Assembly: GCF_918741295.1 (NCBI RefSeq)
Contig: NZ_CAKKNB010000004.1
Span: forward strand, 372,001-436,000
Direction: 5' to 3'
DNA: 64,000 bases
Origin: Aquabacterium sp. CECT 9606
GTDB lineage: Bacteria > Pseudomonadota > Gammaproteobacteria > Burkholderiales > Burkholderiaceae_C
Of this stretch, positions 38,357-46,564 are shown in pieces (position 1 is the stretch's first letter; each line of letters opens with the position of its first letter). Both the position numbers and the translations under genes were made by a program. The notes beneath the pieces were generated by a model that saw only the letters and a program-made list of their open reading frames with translations, made no database searches and was not told where the DNA came from.

Positions 38357-39387
38357 TCGAGCAACTGCTGCGCGAGCCGCAGCAGTTTGGCTTCTTCCAG
38401 GCGGTGCGCCTGCTGGAGCGGTGGCTGGCCACGCCTGAAGGCTTGAACAAGCTCAATTTCCGCAATTCGATCTCACTGGGCTTTCCCGTCAGCGAGATCG
38501 AGTCGCTGCTCGTGCACCGGCGCCCGGATGGCAACGTGCCCGAGCACACTGCAGGCCCGCAAGACATTGACCGCATCGACCTGACGCCAGCTTTCATGGG
38601 GCTATTGGGCGTCACGGGTACCTTGCCGCTGCATTACACCGAGTCGCTGGCCCAGCGTGAGTTGTACCAGAAGGACCATGCCGCCCGGGCCTTCATGGAT
38701 GTGTTCAGCCACCGGGCCGTGATGCTGTTCTACCAGGCCTGGAAAAAGCACCGCCTGCACATCCAATACGAAGGCGACCGGCGCCAGCGCTTCATGCCCG
38801 TGGTCCTGGCGTTGGCGGGTATCGGTCAGAAGGCACTGCGCGGCCGCCTGGACACCGAGCGAACAGGCGTGGCCGACGAGGCCCTGGCCTTTCATGCAGG
38901 CACCTTGCAGCAGCGCACTTTGTCGGCCCGCCAGTTGCAGCAGCTGCTGCAAGGCTACCTGGACGTGCCAGTGGCGCTGGAGCAGTTCGTGGGCCGCTGG
39001 TACACCCTGCCCGAGGCTGGGCGCCAATACCTGGGCCGACCAGGCCATGGCGGCCTGGGACAGTCGGCCATGCTGGGTGAGCGGGTTTGGCAACGCGACC
39101 TGCGCATGCGCATTGTGTTGGGCTCGCTCGACCATGTCCGGTTCCGGCGCTTTTTGCCCGGGGCCCCGGGGGCTTTGGCCTTGCGCGAGTTGCTGACCCT
39201 GTTGAATGGCGTGAGCCTGGAGTTCGAGGTCAACCTTCGCTTGCGCCAGGACGACGTGCGGGGCAGTGCGCTGGACTCCAAGCGCACGCTCACCGAAGCC
39301 TGCCTGGGTTGGGACACTTTCTTGCAAACAAGGCCTGCCAACGAAGACCGCGCCGATGTGCGGTACGACATCCACGCGGCGGCCTGA
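38320..39387 (+). CDS. tssG: Type VI secretion baseplate protein TssG
   Basis: 355-residue partner of TssF. Recognised by FFQAVRLLERWLATP near residue 24, INFRNS-like KLNFRNSISLGFP, and FMGLLGVTGTLPLHYTE near 95. Start within tssF. Followed after 40 bases by tssH. Confidence 0.94.
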   Translation: MPAPQRRQTTGVIEQLLREPQQFGFFQAVRLLERWLATPEGLNKLNFRNSISLGFPVSEIESLLVHRRPDGNVPEHTAGPQDIDRIDLTPAFMGLLGVTGTLPLHYTESLAQRELYQKDHAARAFMDVFSHRAVMLFYQAWKKHRLHIQYEGDRRQRFMPVVLALAGIGQKALRGRLDTERTGVADEALAFHAGTLQQRTLSARQLQQLLQGYLDVPVALEQFVGRWYTLPEAGRQYLGRPGHGGLGQSAMLGERVWQRDLRMRIVLGSLDHVRFRRFLPGAPGALALRELLTLLNGVSLEFEVNLRLRQDDVRGSALDSKRTLTEACLGWDTFLQTRPANEDRADVRYDIHAAA

Positions 39388-39427
39388 CGTCACATCACCA
39401 TAAAAAACATTCAACGCTGTCATCACC

Positions 39428-42178
39428 ATGAGCCAAAACCTCAAGACCTTGATCTCCAAACTCAATGACACCACCCGCCGCGCGGCGGAGCGGGCCGCCA
39501 GCCTGTGCATGGGGCGTGGCCACTACGAGGTGGATTTGGAGCATCTGTTTTTGGCCCTGCTCGAGCAGCCGCAAAGCGACCTGGTGGTGCTGTGCCGGCG
39601 CTTTGGTGTCTCCACCACCGAATTGCAGCGCGACCTCGAATCCGAGTTGGGCCGCTTCAAGACCGGCAACAGCCGCACGCCGGTGTTCTCCAGCCACCTG
39701 CCTGTGCTGCTGGAGCATGGCTGGTTGATTGCGTCGCTGGAGTCGCAGGCTTCTCCGGGCATCCGCAGTGCCCACTTGCTGATGGCCTTGTTGACCGAAC
39801 CATCGCTCAGTCAATTGGCTTACCGCGGCTCCAGGCTGTTTGGCGGCTTCAAGCTGGAGGATCTGAGGCACAAGTTGGCCGAGGTAACGCAGGGCTCGCA
39901 AGAGGCTGCGCGGGCCATGCACCTTGGTCAGCCTGCGGAGACGGGCGACCAGGCCGATGCCAGCGCCACCCTGGCAGGCAAGACGCCGGCCTTGGACCAG
40001 TTCACCACCAACCTCACGCAACGTGCGCAGGACGGCAAGGTGGATCCGGTCATTGGCCGCGATGCCGAGATCCGCCAGGCCATCGACATCCTGATGCGCC
40101 GCAGACAGAACAACCCCATCCTGACGGGCGAAGCCGGCGTGGGCAAGACCGCGGTGGTGGAAGGGCTGGCGCTGCGCGTGGCCTTGGGCGATGTGCCGTC
40201 CTCCTTGCAATGTGTGGCCATCCACGTGTTGGACATGGGCCTGCTGCAGGCGGGGGCGTCGGTCAAGGGCGAGTTCGAGAACCGCCTGAAGAACGTGATC
40301 GACGAGGTCAAGAAAAGTCCGCAGCCCATCATCCTGTTCATTGACGAAGCGCACACCATGATTGGCGCGGGCGGGCAGGCTGGCCAGAACGACGCGGCCA
40401 ATTTGCTCAAGCCGGCGCTGGCCCGGGGCGAGCTGCGTACCATCGCTGCCACCACCTGGGGTGAGTACAAGAAATACTTTGAAAAAGACGCGGCCCTGGC
40501 CCGGCGCTTTCAGGTGGTGAAGGTGGAAGAGCCCAGCGAAGAGCTGGCCTGCGCCATGCTGCGCGGCATGGCGCCCTTGATGGAAAAGCACTTTGGGGTG
40601 CGCCTGTTCGACGAAGCCATTCTGGAAGCTGTTCGCCTGTCGGCCCGCTACATCAGTGGCCGCCAGTTGCCCGACAAGGCCATCAGCGTGCTGGACACGG
40701 CTTGTGCCAAGGTTGCCCTGGGCCAAAGCGCCACGCCTGCCCGCATTGAGGACGCGCGCAAACGCATTGAGCGCCTGGACGCCGAATCCAGCGCCTTGAA
40801 ACGAGAGGTGGCCAGCGGTGCCAGCCATGGCACCCGCCTGGATGAACTGCAAGCAGAACGCACCGCCATCCAGGCCACCTTGGCAGCTGACGAAGAACGC
40901 TGGATTTTCGAGCAGCAATTGGTGGCCGACATCCGTGACCTGCGCGCCAGGTTGGAAAGCCGCGCCAGCGAGTCTGACATCGGTGAACCGGTGATGGACG
41001 ACGGCGCCAAGGCCGCCACCAAGGGCCGCAAGAAGGCGGCCATCACCCATGCCAGCCCGGAGCACGAGCTCTTGTCGCTCAAGCAGGCCGAGTTGGCCGC
41101 GTTGCAAGGCGAGGCGCCACTGGTGCCCATGCAGGTCGACGGCCACGTGGTCGCCGAAATCGTGGCCGCCTGGACCGGCATCCCCTTGGGCAAGATGGTC
41201 AAGGACGAAATCAAGACGGTGCGCCATTTGCACACCACCTTGCAAGAGCGCGTGATTGGCCAGGACCATGCCTTGGCCGCCATTGCCCAGCGCGTGCGCA
41301 CTGCCCGCGCTGGTCTGGAGGATCCCAACAAGCCCAAGGGCGTGTTCCTGTTCGTGGGCCCCAGCGGCGTCGGCAAGACCGAAACCGCGCTGGCCCTGGC
41401 CGACATCCTGTATGGCGGCGAGCGCAACCTGATCACCATCAACATGAGCGAGTACCAGGAGGCGCACAGTGTCAGCGGCTTGAAGGGCTCGCCTCCCGGT
41501 TACGTGGGTTACGGCGAGGGTGGGGTGCTGACCGAAGCCGTGCGCCGCAAGCCCTACAGCGTCGTCCTGCTGGACGAAGTCGAGAAGGCGCACCCGGATG
41601 TGCTGGAGATGTTCTTCCAGGTGTTCGACAAGGGCCTGATGGACGATGCCGAGGGCCGTGAGATCGACTTCCGCAACACGGTCATCATTCTGACCTCCAA
41701 CGTGGGCTCGCAGGGCATCATGCAAGCCTGCTTCAAGCACGATGAGGCAGCGGGTGGTACCGTGATGAAGTCGCCAGGCGAGTTGCCCGGCGCCGAGGCG
41801 CTGGCCGAGGCCCTGCGGCCCACCTTGTACAAAACCTTCAAGCCGGCCTTCATCGGGCGCACCAAGGTCGTTCCTTACTACCCCTTGAGTGATGACGTGT
41901 TGCTCAACGTGATCCGGCTCAAGCTGGACCGCATCGCGCAGCGCGTGGCAGCCAACCACCAGGCGGTGCTTGATTATGACGAGGCCCTGATGGAGGCCGT
42001 GCTCAGCCGGTGTACCGAGGTGGACACTGGCGCCCGGGCGGTTGACCACATCCTGAACGGCACCTTGCTGCCCGAGATCGCCGACAGCGTGCTGGCGCGC
42101 ATGGCCGAGGGCCAGGAGATCGGCAAGATCAAGGTCAGTGCGGGCAAGGACGGCAAATTCAAGTTCAAGGTGCAGTGA
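39428..42178 (+). CDS. tssH: Type VI secretion sheath-recycling ATPase TssH (ClpV)
   Basis: 916-residue Hsp100 unfoldase that disassembles contracted sheath. N-domain (about 1-160) opens with LISKLNDTTRRAAERAA. Two AAA modules carry Walker A GEAGVGKT (234-241) and GPSGVGKT (644-651). The LYGGERN segment and the coiled middle region are ClpV hallmarks that separate it from ClpB. Its stop overlaps the start of the next gene as TGATG. Confidence 0.96.
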   Translation: MSQNLKTLISKLNDTTRRAAERAASLCMGRGHYEVDLEHLFLALLEQPQSDLVVLCRRFGVSTTELQRDLESELGRFKTGNSRTPVFSSHLPVLLEHGWLIASLESQASPGIRSAHLLMALLTEPSLSQLAYRGSRLFGGFKLEDLRHKLAEVTQGSQEAARAMHLGQPAETGDQADASATLAGKTPALDQFTTNLTQRAQDGKVDPVIGRDAEIRQAIDILMRRRQNNPILTGEAGVGKTAVVEGLALRVALGDVPSSLQCVAIHVLDMGLLQAGASVKGEFENRLKNVIDEVKKSPQPIILFIDEAHTMIGAGGQAGQNDAANLLKPALARGELRTIAATTWGEYKKYFEKDAALARRFQVVKVEEPSEELACAMLRGMAPLMEKHFGVRLFDEAILEAVRLSARYISGRQLPDKAISVLDTACAKVALGQSATPARIEDARKRIERLDAESSALKREVASGASHGTRLDELQAERTAIQATLAADEERWIFEQQLVADIRDLRARLESRASESDIGEPVMDDGAKAATKGRKKAAITHASPEHELLSLKQAELAALQGEAPLVPMQVDGHVVAEIVAAWTGIPLGKMVKDEIKTVRHLHTTLQERVIGQDHALAAIAQRVRTARAGLEDPNKPKGVFLFVGPSGVGKTETALALADILYGGERNLITINMSEYQEAHSVSGLKGSPPGYVGYGEGGVLTEAVRRKPYSVVLLDEVEKAHPDVLEMFFQVFDKGLMDDAEGREIDFRNTVIILTSNVGSQGIMQACFKHDEAAGGTVMKSPGELPGAEALAEALRPTLYKTFKPAFIGRTKVVPYYPLSDDVLLNVIRLKLDRIAQRVAANHQAVLDYDEALMEAVLSRCTEVDTGARAVDHILNGTLLPEIADSVLARMAEGQEIGKIKVSAGKDGKFKFKVQ

Positions 42179-42534
42179 TGAGCAATTCGGCGCATGAACA
42201 CGAAGCGGCCCACGTGGCTGACAAGGCGCTGGACCTAGGCGGCCACGCCCCGGGTGCCCACCACCGCTTGGTTGCCCACCGCAAGCCAGCGCCGCAGGAC
42301 ATCGAGGCCTTGCTGGTCCAGGCCGCCCAAGGTAGCGCCGTCATCTCACCTGTCCGTGACGGAGCCGCGCGCCTCTTGTCACGCCTGAGTGTGGGCCCTT
42401 GGACGATCCACCAGCGCTTGGCCGAGGGCCGCTTTTCGTCGGATTACCAGGTGATCCTGGCGGCGGGTGCGCTGCGCGCCACCGTGCAGATCCGTTGTTT
42501 GCCCTGGCCTCATGTGGTTCATGTGAGGATCTGA
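42178..42534 (+). CDS. Unrecognised 118-residue protein coupled to clpV
   Basis: ATG 42178 shares bases with the clpV stop, so it is translated as part of the secretion operon. No signal peptide or membrane helix. The first 40 residues are His/Ala-rich (HEHEAAHVADKALDLGGHAPG); the rest looks like a small alpha/beta domain with WTIHQRLAEGRFSSDYQVILAAG. This position usually holds tssA, but the protein is far too short and shows no TssA features. I cannot assign it; a small T6SS accessory or chaperone is one possibility. Confidence 0.7.
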   Translation: MSNSAHEHEAAHVADKALDLGGHAPGAHHRLVAHRKPAPQDIEALLVQAAQGSAVISPVRDGAARLLSRLSVGPWTIHQRLAEGRFSSDYQVILAAGALRATVQIRCLPWPHVVHVRI

Positions 42535-42565
42535 CCACGCGGGTGTGCGGTAGAGTGAGGCGCAT

Positions 42566-43285
42566 ATGCATGAGCCCCCGTCTTCACCCCTCACTTGGCG
42601 CACGCTGCTCCTGAGCACCCTGGCTTTGCTGCTCGTGATGACGGCCGTGGCCGTTTTCGGGGCCCACTGGGCTTGGCAGAACCTGGCCGCCCATGTGGTG
42701 TTGCGCGATCAGGCGGCGAGCATCAGCATGCCGTCCGAGTTGGCCGTGCGGGCTTCGGTCAGCAACAAGATCGAGGTGCGGATCGATCAGAACCTGCGGG
42801 TGAAGGTGCCCGTTCACGAAACGCTCAGCATCCCCATCACCGAACCCATTCCGCTCACGGTGAGCGTTGAAACTTCGGTCCCCATCAACTTTGACGTGCC
42901 CATCGAGCACACCTTGCATGTTGACCAGGTGATCGACCTGGACACCAAGGTCAAGACGCGCATCCTGGGCTTTGCCGTCACCTTGCCGATCCAGGGCAAG
43001 GTGCCGCTCAAGGCCGACGTGCCCATCAGCCTGGTGATCCCTGTGCGCAAGCAGGTGCCCGTTTCCTTGAACACGCCCGCGCTGATCCGCTTGGCCGAAC
43101 CCTTGAGTGCCCGCATCGACACGGTCATGGACACGGTGGTGCCCATCCGTGAGTCGTTCAGCCTGCCCGTGACCGCGCCTGTCAATGCGACTTTGAGCTT
43201 CCCAAGCCAGACGGTGAAGGCGGGCCTGACCCACATGGACATCAAGTTGCCGCTGAACGCCGTGCAGCTTGAGCGCCAACCTTGA
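42566..43285 (+). CDS. One-TM protein with regularly spaced Val-Pro strands, copy A
   Basis: 239 residues. A short basic N-terminus is followed by one membrane helix (about 11-33) and then about 200 residues of alternating hydrophobic strands. A VP(I/V/L) or IP(I/L) triplet returns every 8-11 residues (KVPVHETLSIPITEPIPL and onward). The pattern predicts an extended beta structure in the periplasm. No cysteines, no enzyme motif. It is paralogous to the next gene, which it overlaps by four bases, and starts 31 bases after the clpV-linked orphan. Unknown function. Confidence 0.72.
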   Translation: MHEPPSSPLTWRTLLLSTLALLLVMTAVAVFGAHWAWQNLAAHVVLRDQAASISMPSELAVRASVSNKIEVRIDQNLRVKVPVHETLSIPITEPIPLTVSVETSVPINFDVPIEHTLHVDQVIDLDTKVKTRILGFAVTLPIQGKVPLKADVPISLVIPVRKQVPVSLNTPALIRLAEPLSARIDTVMDTVVPIRESFSLPVTAPVNATLSFPSQTVKAGLTHMDIKLPLNAVQLERQP

Positions 43286-44043
43286 CCACGACGCTGCCGC
43301 CTCGGCGGGGCTGGCACCGGCCCGTGCGCCGGCGGGACGTGGTGCTGGTGATGGTGGGCGCCGCGCTGATCTGGTCCGCTCTGGTCGCGGGGGCGGCCTG
43401 GCAAGTGCGACAGCATTGGCAGTCCGTAGTGGCCCTGCGCGATCAAACCGTCACCTTGCGCCTGCCCACCGGCATGCCCGCACGGGCCGAAGTGCACACG
43501 CCGCTGCACCTGCGGCTGGACACCCAGTCCAAGGTGGCCGTGCCCATCGACCAGCCGGTGAGCGTGCAATTGGTGAACAAGCTGAGCGCTCAGGCCGTCA
43601 TCAACACCACCGTGCCGGTGGACACCAGCGTCAGCTTCGACCAGGACATCCCGGTGTCGACCGAGGTGGAAATGAAGATCCCCGTGGTGTCGTGGCTGCC
43701 GGCCATGAACGTCATGGTGCCAGTCACCTTCAAGGTGCCGGTGCACCTCACGGTGCCGATCAAGGTGCAGTTGCCTTTGGCGCTGGATGTGAAGGTGACT
43801 GGCCGGGTGAGTGAGCCCATCAAGGTGCCGGTTCGCACCACCATGCACCTGTCGGTGCCCGTGCATGCCAAGCTGCAGGCCGACGTCTTGAACCGGGCCG
43901 ATTTCAACCTGGTGGGTTTGCAAGCCCCCTTTGACCTGCGCATCGAGCAGGCCGAGGTGCGCACGCCTCTGAGCGACATTGAATGGTGTTACAGCATCAC
44001 CTGCGTGCCCAACTCCACCACCTGGTTGGCTGGCAAGCGGTAG
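43282..44043 (+). CDS. One-TM protein with regularly spaced Val-Pro strands, copy B
   Basis: 253 residues from TTG 43282, overlapping the stop of copy A. Same plan: basic N-terminus, one membrane helix (about 19-42), then strands with VPI/VPV/LPL triplets (VPVTFKVPVHLTVPIKVQ). LPTGMPARAEV and LRLDTQSKVAVPI align with MPSELAVRASV and VRIDQNLRVKVPV of copy A. The C-terminus adds two cysteines (WCYSITC) absent from copy A. The last 55 bases overlap the end of kup on the opposite strand. Not recognised. Confidence 0.7.
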   Translation: MTTTLPPRRGWHRPVRRRDVVLVMVGAALIWSALVAGAAWQVRQHWQSVVALRDQTVTLRLPTGMPARAEVHTPLHLRLDTQSKVAVPIDQPVSVQLVNKLSAQAVINTTVPVDTSVSFDQDIPVSTEVEMKIPVVSWLPAMNVMVPVTFKVPVHLTVPIKVQLPLALDVKVTGRVSEPIKVPVRTTMHLSVPVHAKLQADVLNRADFNLVGLQAPFDLRIEQAEVRTPLSDIEWCYSITCVPNSTTWLAGKR

Positions 44044-45863
44044 TAGGTGGCGGCGCCTTCGGCCTGGCGCGTCATCCACCCATACAGGGCGCAGCGCCAG
44101 GCGGGCAGGGCGCCGGGGCCGTCGGCGATGGTGGAACGTGCCACGAAGAAGGTGGTGCTCATGGGGTTCAAGTCCAGGCTCGACAGTTGCAGCAAGGCCA
44201 AGGCTTGCGGGATGTCGGGCTCTTCGCGAAAGCCGAAACGCACCGTGGCCATGAAAAACCCTGGCGCCACGTTCAGCACCTCCAGGCGCTGGCTGTCGCT
44301 CACATAAGGTGTGTTCTCGTTCACCACGTGCAAGAAAACCGTTTGCCTGTGCATGACCTTGTAGTGCTTCAGGTTGTGGAACAAAGCGCTGGGCACGATG
44401 GTGGGGTCGGACGTGAGGTAGACGGCGGTGCCCGCCACGCGGGGCACATCGGGCATGGGGCCTTCCAGAAAATCAACCATGGGAATGTCGATCTTGCGGC
44501 GCTGGTCGGCCACCAGTTGGCTGCCTCGCTTCCAGGTGGTGAGCATCAGGAAGATGGCCGCGCCCAGGGCCAGGGGGAACCAGCCGCCATCTCCCAGCTT
44601 GGTCAGGTTGGAGGCGAAGAAGCCCAGCTCCAACACCCCGAACAGTCCCAGGGCCGCCAGGATGGGCAAGCGCATCACGCGGGCGCTGATCAGGGTGACG
44701 AACGCGGTCAGCAAGGTGGTGATGATCATCGTGCCTGACACGGCAATGCCATAGGCGGCGGCCAGTGCGCCCGATGACTTGAAGGACATGACCAGCAGGA
44801 TCACCGCCAGCAGCATCAGCCAGTTCACGCTGGGGATGTAGATCTGGCCTTTCTCCTTGTCGGAGGTGTGCAGGATGCGGATGCGCGGCATGTAGCCCAG
44901 GCGGCTGGCTTGCAGGGTCATCGAATAGGCGCCCGAGATGGTGGCCTGCGAGGCGATCACTGTGGCCGCCGTGGCCAAGATGACCAGCGGGATCAACAGG
45001 GCCGACGGGGCCATCAGGAAAAAGGGATTGCTGACGGCCGAGGCATCGCGCAGCACCAGCGCGCCTTGGCCAAAGTAGTTGATGATCAGGCTGGGGAAGA
45101 CCAGGCCATACCAAGCCAGGCGCACGGCCTTGGCCCCGAAGTGGCCCATGTCGGCGTACAGCGCTTCACCGCCGGTCAGGCCCAGGAACACGGCCGACAG
45201 CAGCAGGAAGGCGCTGGGCGGGCGGTCAATGGCAAAGCGGATGGCGTGCATCGGGTTGAGCGCCTGCAGCACCTCGGGCGTCTGGGCAATGCTGATCCCG
45301 CCCAAGGCGGCCAAGCTCAGGAACCACAGCACCGTGACCGGGCCGAAGAGCTTGCCCACGCTGCCCGTGCCATGCTTCTGGATCAGGAACAGACCCACCA
45401 GGATGCCGATGGTGATGGGCACGATGAAGTGCTCGAAGCGCGGCGTGGCGATGCTGATGCCTTCTACCGCCGACAGCACCGAGATGGCCGGCGTGATGAT
45501 GGCATCGCCATAGAACAATGCGGCGGCGAACACGCCCGCGCTGATCACCAGGATGGAGCGCCGCGAGCTGTCGTTGGTGAGCCGGTGGGCCAGGGCGGTC
45601 AGGGCCAGCACGCCGCCTTCGCCATCGTTGTCGTACTTCAGCACCACCCACACGTACTTGAGGGAGATGATGATGACCACGGCCCACAGCAGCGCCGACA
45701 AGGTGGCCAACACCGATTCGGGCGTGGCGGGCATGCCGTGCGGGCCGGAGAACGCTTCCTTGAAGGCGTACAGCGGGCTGGTGCCGATGTCGCCAAAGAC
45801 GATGCCCAGGGCGGCCAGGGTCAAAGCGCTCAGGCGCGATGTCCCTTGGGGGTTGGATGACAT
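43989..45863 (-). CDS. kup: Low-affinity potassium transporter Kup
   Basis: 624-residue K+/H+ symporter with about 12 membrane helices and a cytoplasmic C-terminus. Family segments are LGIVFGDIGTSPLYAF near residue 17, GEGGVLALTAL near 80 and ADMGHFGAKAVRLAW. It is nine bases after kdpE on the same strand, so potassium uptake is probably controlled by that two-component pair. The C-terminus overlaps the VP-repeat gene convergently by 55 bases. Confidence 0.95.
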   Translation of the reverse strand: MSSNPQGTSRLSALTLAALGIVFGDIGTSPLYAFKEAFSGPHGMPATPESVLATLSALLWAVVIIISLKYVWVVLKYDNDGEGGVLALTALAHRLTNDSSRRSILVISAGVFAAALFYGDAIITPAISVLSAVEGISIATPRFEHFIVPITIGILVGLFLIQKHGTGSVGKLFGPVTVLWFLSLAALGGISIAQTPEVLQALNPMHAIRFAIDRPPSAFLLLSAVFLGLTGGEALYADMGHFGAKAVRLAWYGLVFPSLIINYFGQGALVLRDASAVSNPFFLMAPSALLIPLVILATAATVIASQATISGAYSMTLQASRLGYMPRIRILHTSDKEKGQIYIPSVNWLMLLAVILLVMSFKSSGALAAAYGIAVSGTMIITTLLTAFVTLISARVMRLPILAALGLFGVLELGFFASNLTKLGDGGWFPLALGAAIFLMLTTWKRGSQLVADQRRKIDIPMVDFLEGPMPDVPRVAGTAVYLTSDPTIVPSALFHNLKHYKVMHRQTVFLHVVNENTPYVSDSQRLEVLNVAPGFFMATVRFGFREEPDIPQALALLQLSSLDLNPMSTTFFVARSTIADGPGALPAWRCALYGWMTRQAEGAATYYRLPANQVVELGTQVML

Positions 45864-45871
45864 GAGAACTC

Positions 45872-46564
45872 CTAGTGGCCGGAGTGGAAACGGTAGCCCA
45901 CGCCGGTTTCGGTCAGGAAATGGCGCGGTTGCGCCGGGTCGTTTTCAAGCTTGTGCCGCAAGTGCCCCACGTAGATGCGCAGGTAGTGGTTGCTGTCAAC
46001 ATAGGCCGGGCCCCAGACATCGCGCAGCAGGTGGCGGTGCGTCATCACCTTGCCCGCGTTGGCCAGCAGCACACCCAGCAGGCGGTACTCGATGGGCGTG
46101 AGGTGCACGGGCTGGCCGGCGCGCGTGACTTGGCGCCGCACCAGGTCAACCTCGACATCGCTAAAACTGAACAGGGGCTGCTCGGCCTCGGTGCCTTTGC
46201 GCCCGCGCCGCAGCAGGGCTCGCACGCGGGCCAGCAGTTCGCCGACCGAGAAGGGCTTGGTGAGGTAGTCGTCGGCGCCTGCGTCCAGCACCTCGATCTT
46301 GTCCGTCTCGGCGGTGCGGGCTGACAGCACCAGCACCGGCATGCTGGACCAGGTGCGCAGGTCCTGCACGAACTGAAGGCCGTTGCCATCGGGCAAGCCC
46401 AGGTCCAGGACGACCATGTCGGGCTGGCGCGTGCCGGCCGAGATCAGGCCCTGGGCCATGGTGTCGCTGTCCACCACGTGGCAGCCTTCGCTTTCCAGCG
46501 CGGCGTGCACGAAGCGGCGGATGTGGGGGTCGTCTTCGACCACGAGCACGGTGGGTTGGGTCAT
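45872..46564 (-). CDS. kdpE: Response regulator KdpE
   Basis: 230-residue OmpR-class regulator. Receiver with VVEDDPHIRRF, phospho-acceptor in VVLDLGLPDGNG (about D52) and lysine in LTKPFSVGELL. C-terminal winged helix (about 130-230) has LTPIEYRLLGVLL and GVGYRF ends typical of KdpE. Start ATG 46564 overlaps the kdpD stop by four bases. The longer open frame upstream belongs to another reading frame of kdpD. Confidence 0.92.
   Translation of the reverse strand: MTQPTVLVVEDDPHIRRFVHAALESEGCHVVDSDTMAQGLISAGTRQPDMVVLDLGLPDGNGLQFVQDLRTWSSMPVLVLSARTAETDKIEVLDAGADDYLTKPFSVGELLARVRALLRRGRKGTEAEQPLFSFSDVEVDLVRRQVTRAGQPVHLTPIEYRLLGVLLANAGKVMTHRHLLRDVWGPAYVDSNHYLRIYVGHLRHKLENDPAQPRHFLTETGVGYRFHSGH

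Noticed and set aside
39395-42049. Minus-strand 884-codon open frame
   Set aside because: Antisense shadow of clpV.
44868-45860. Plus-strand 330-codon open frame
   Set aside because: Antisense shadow of kup.
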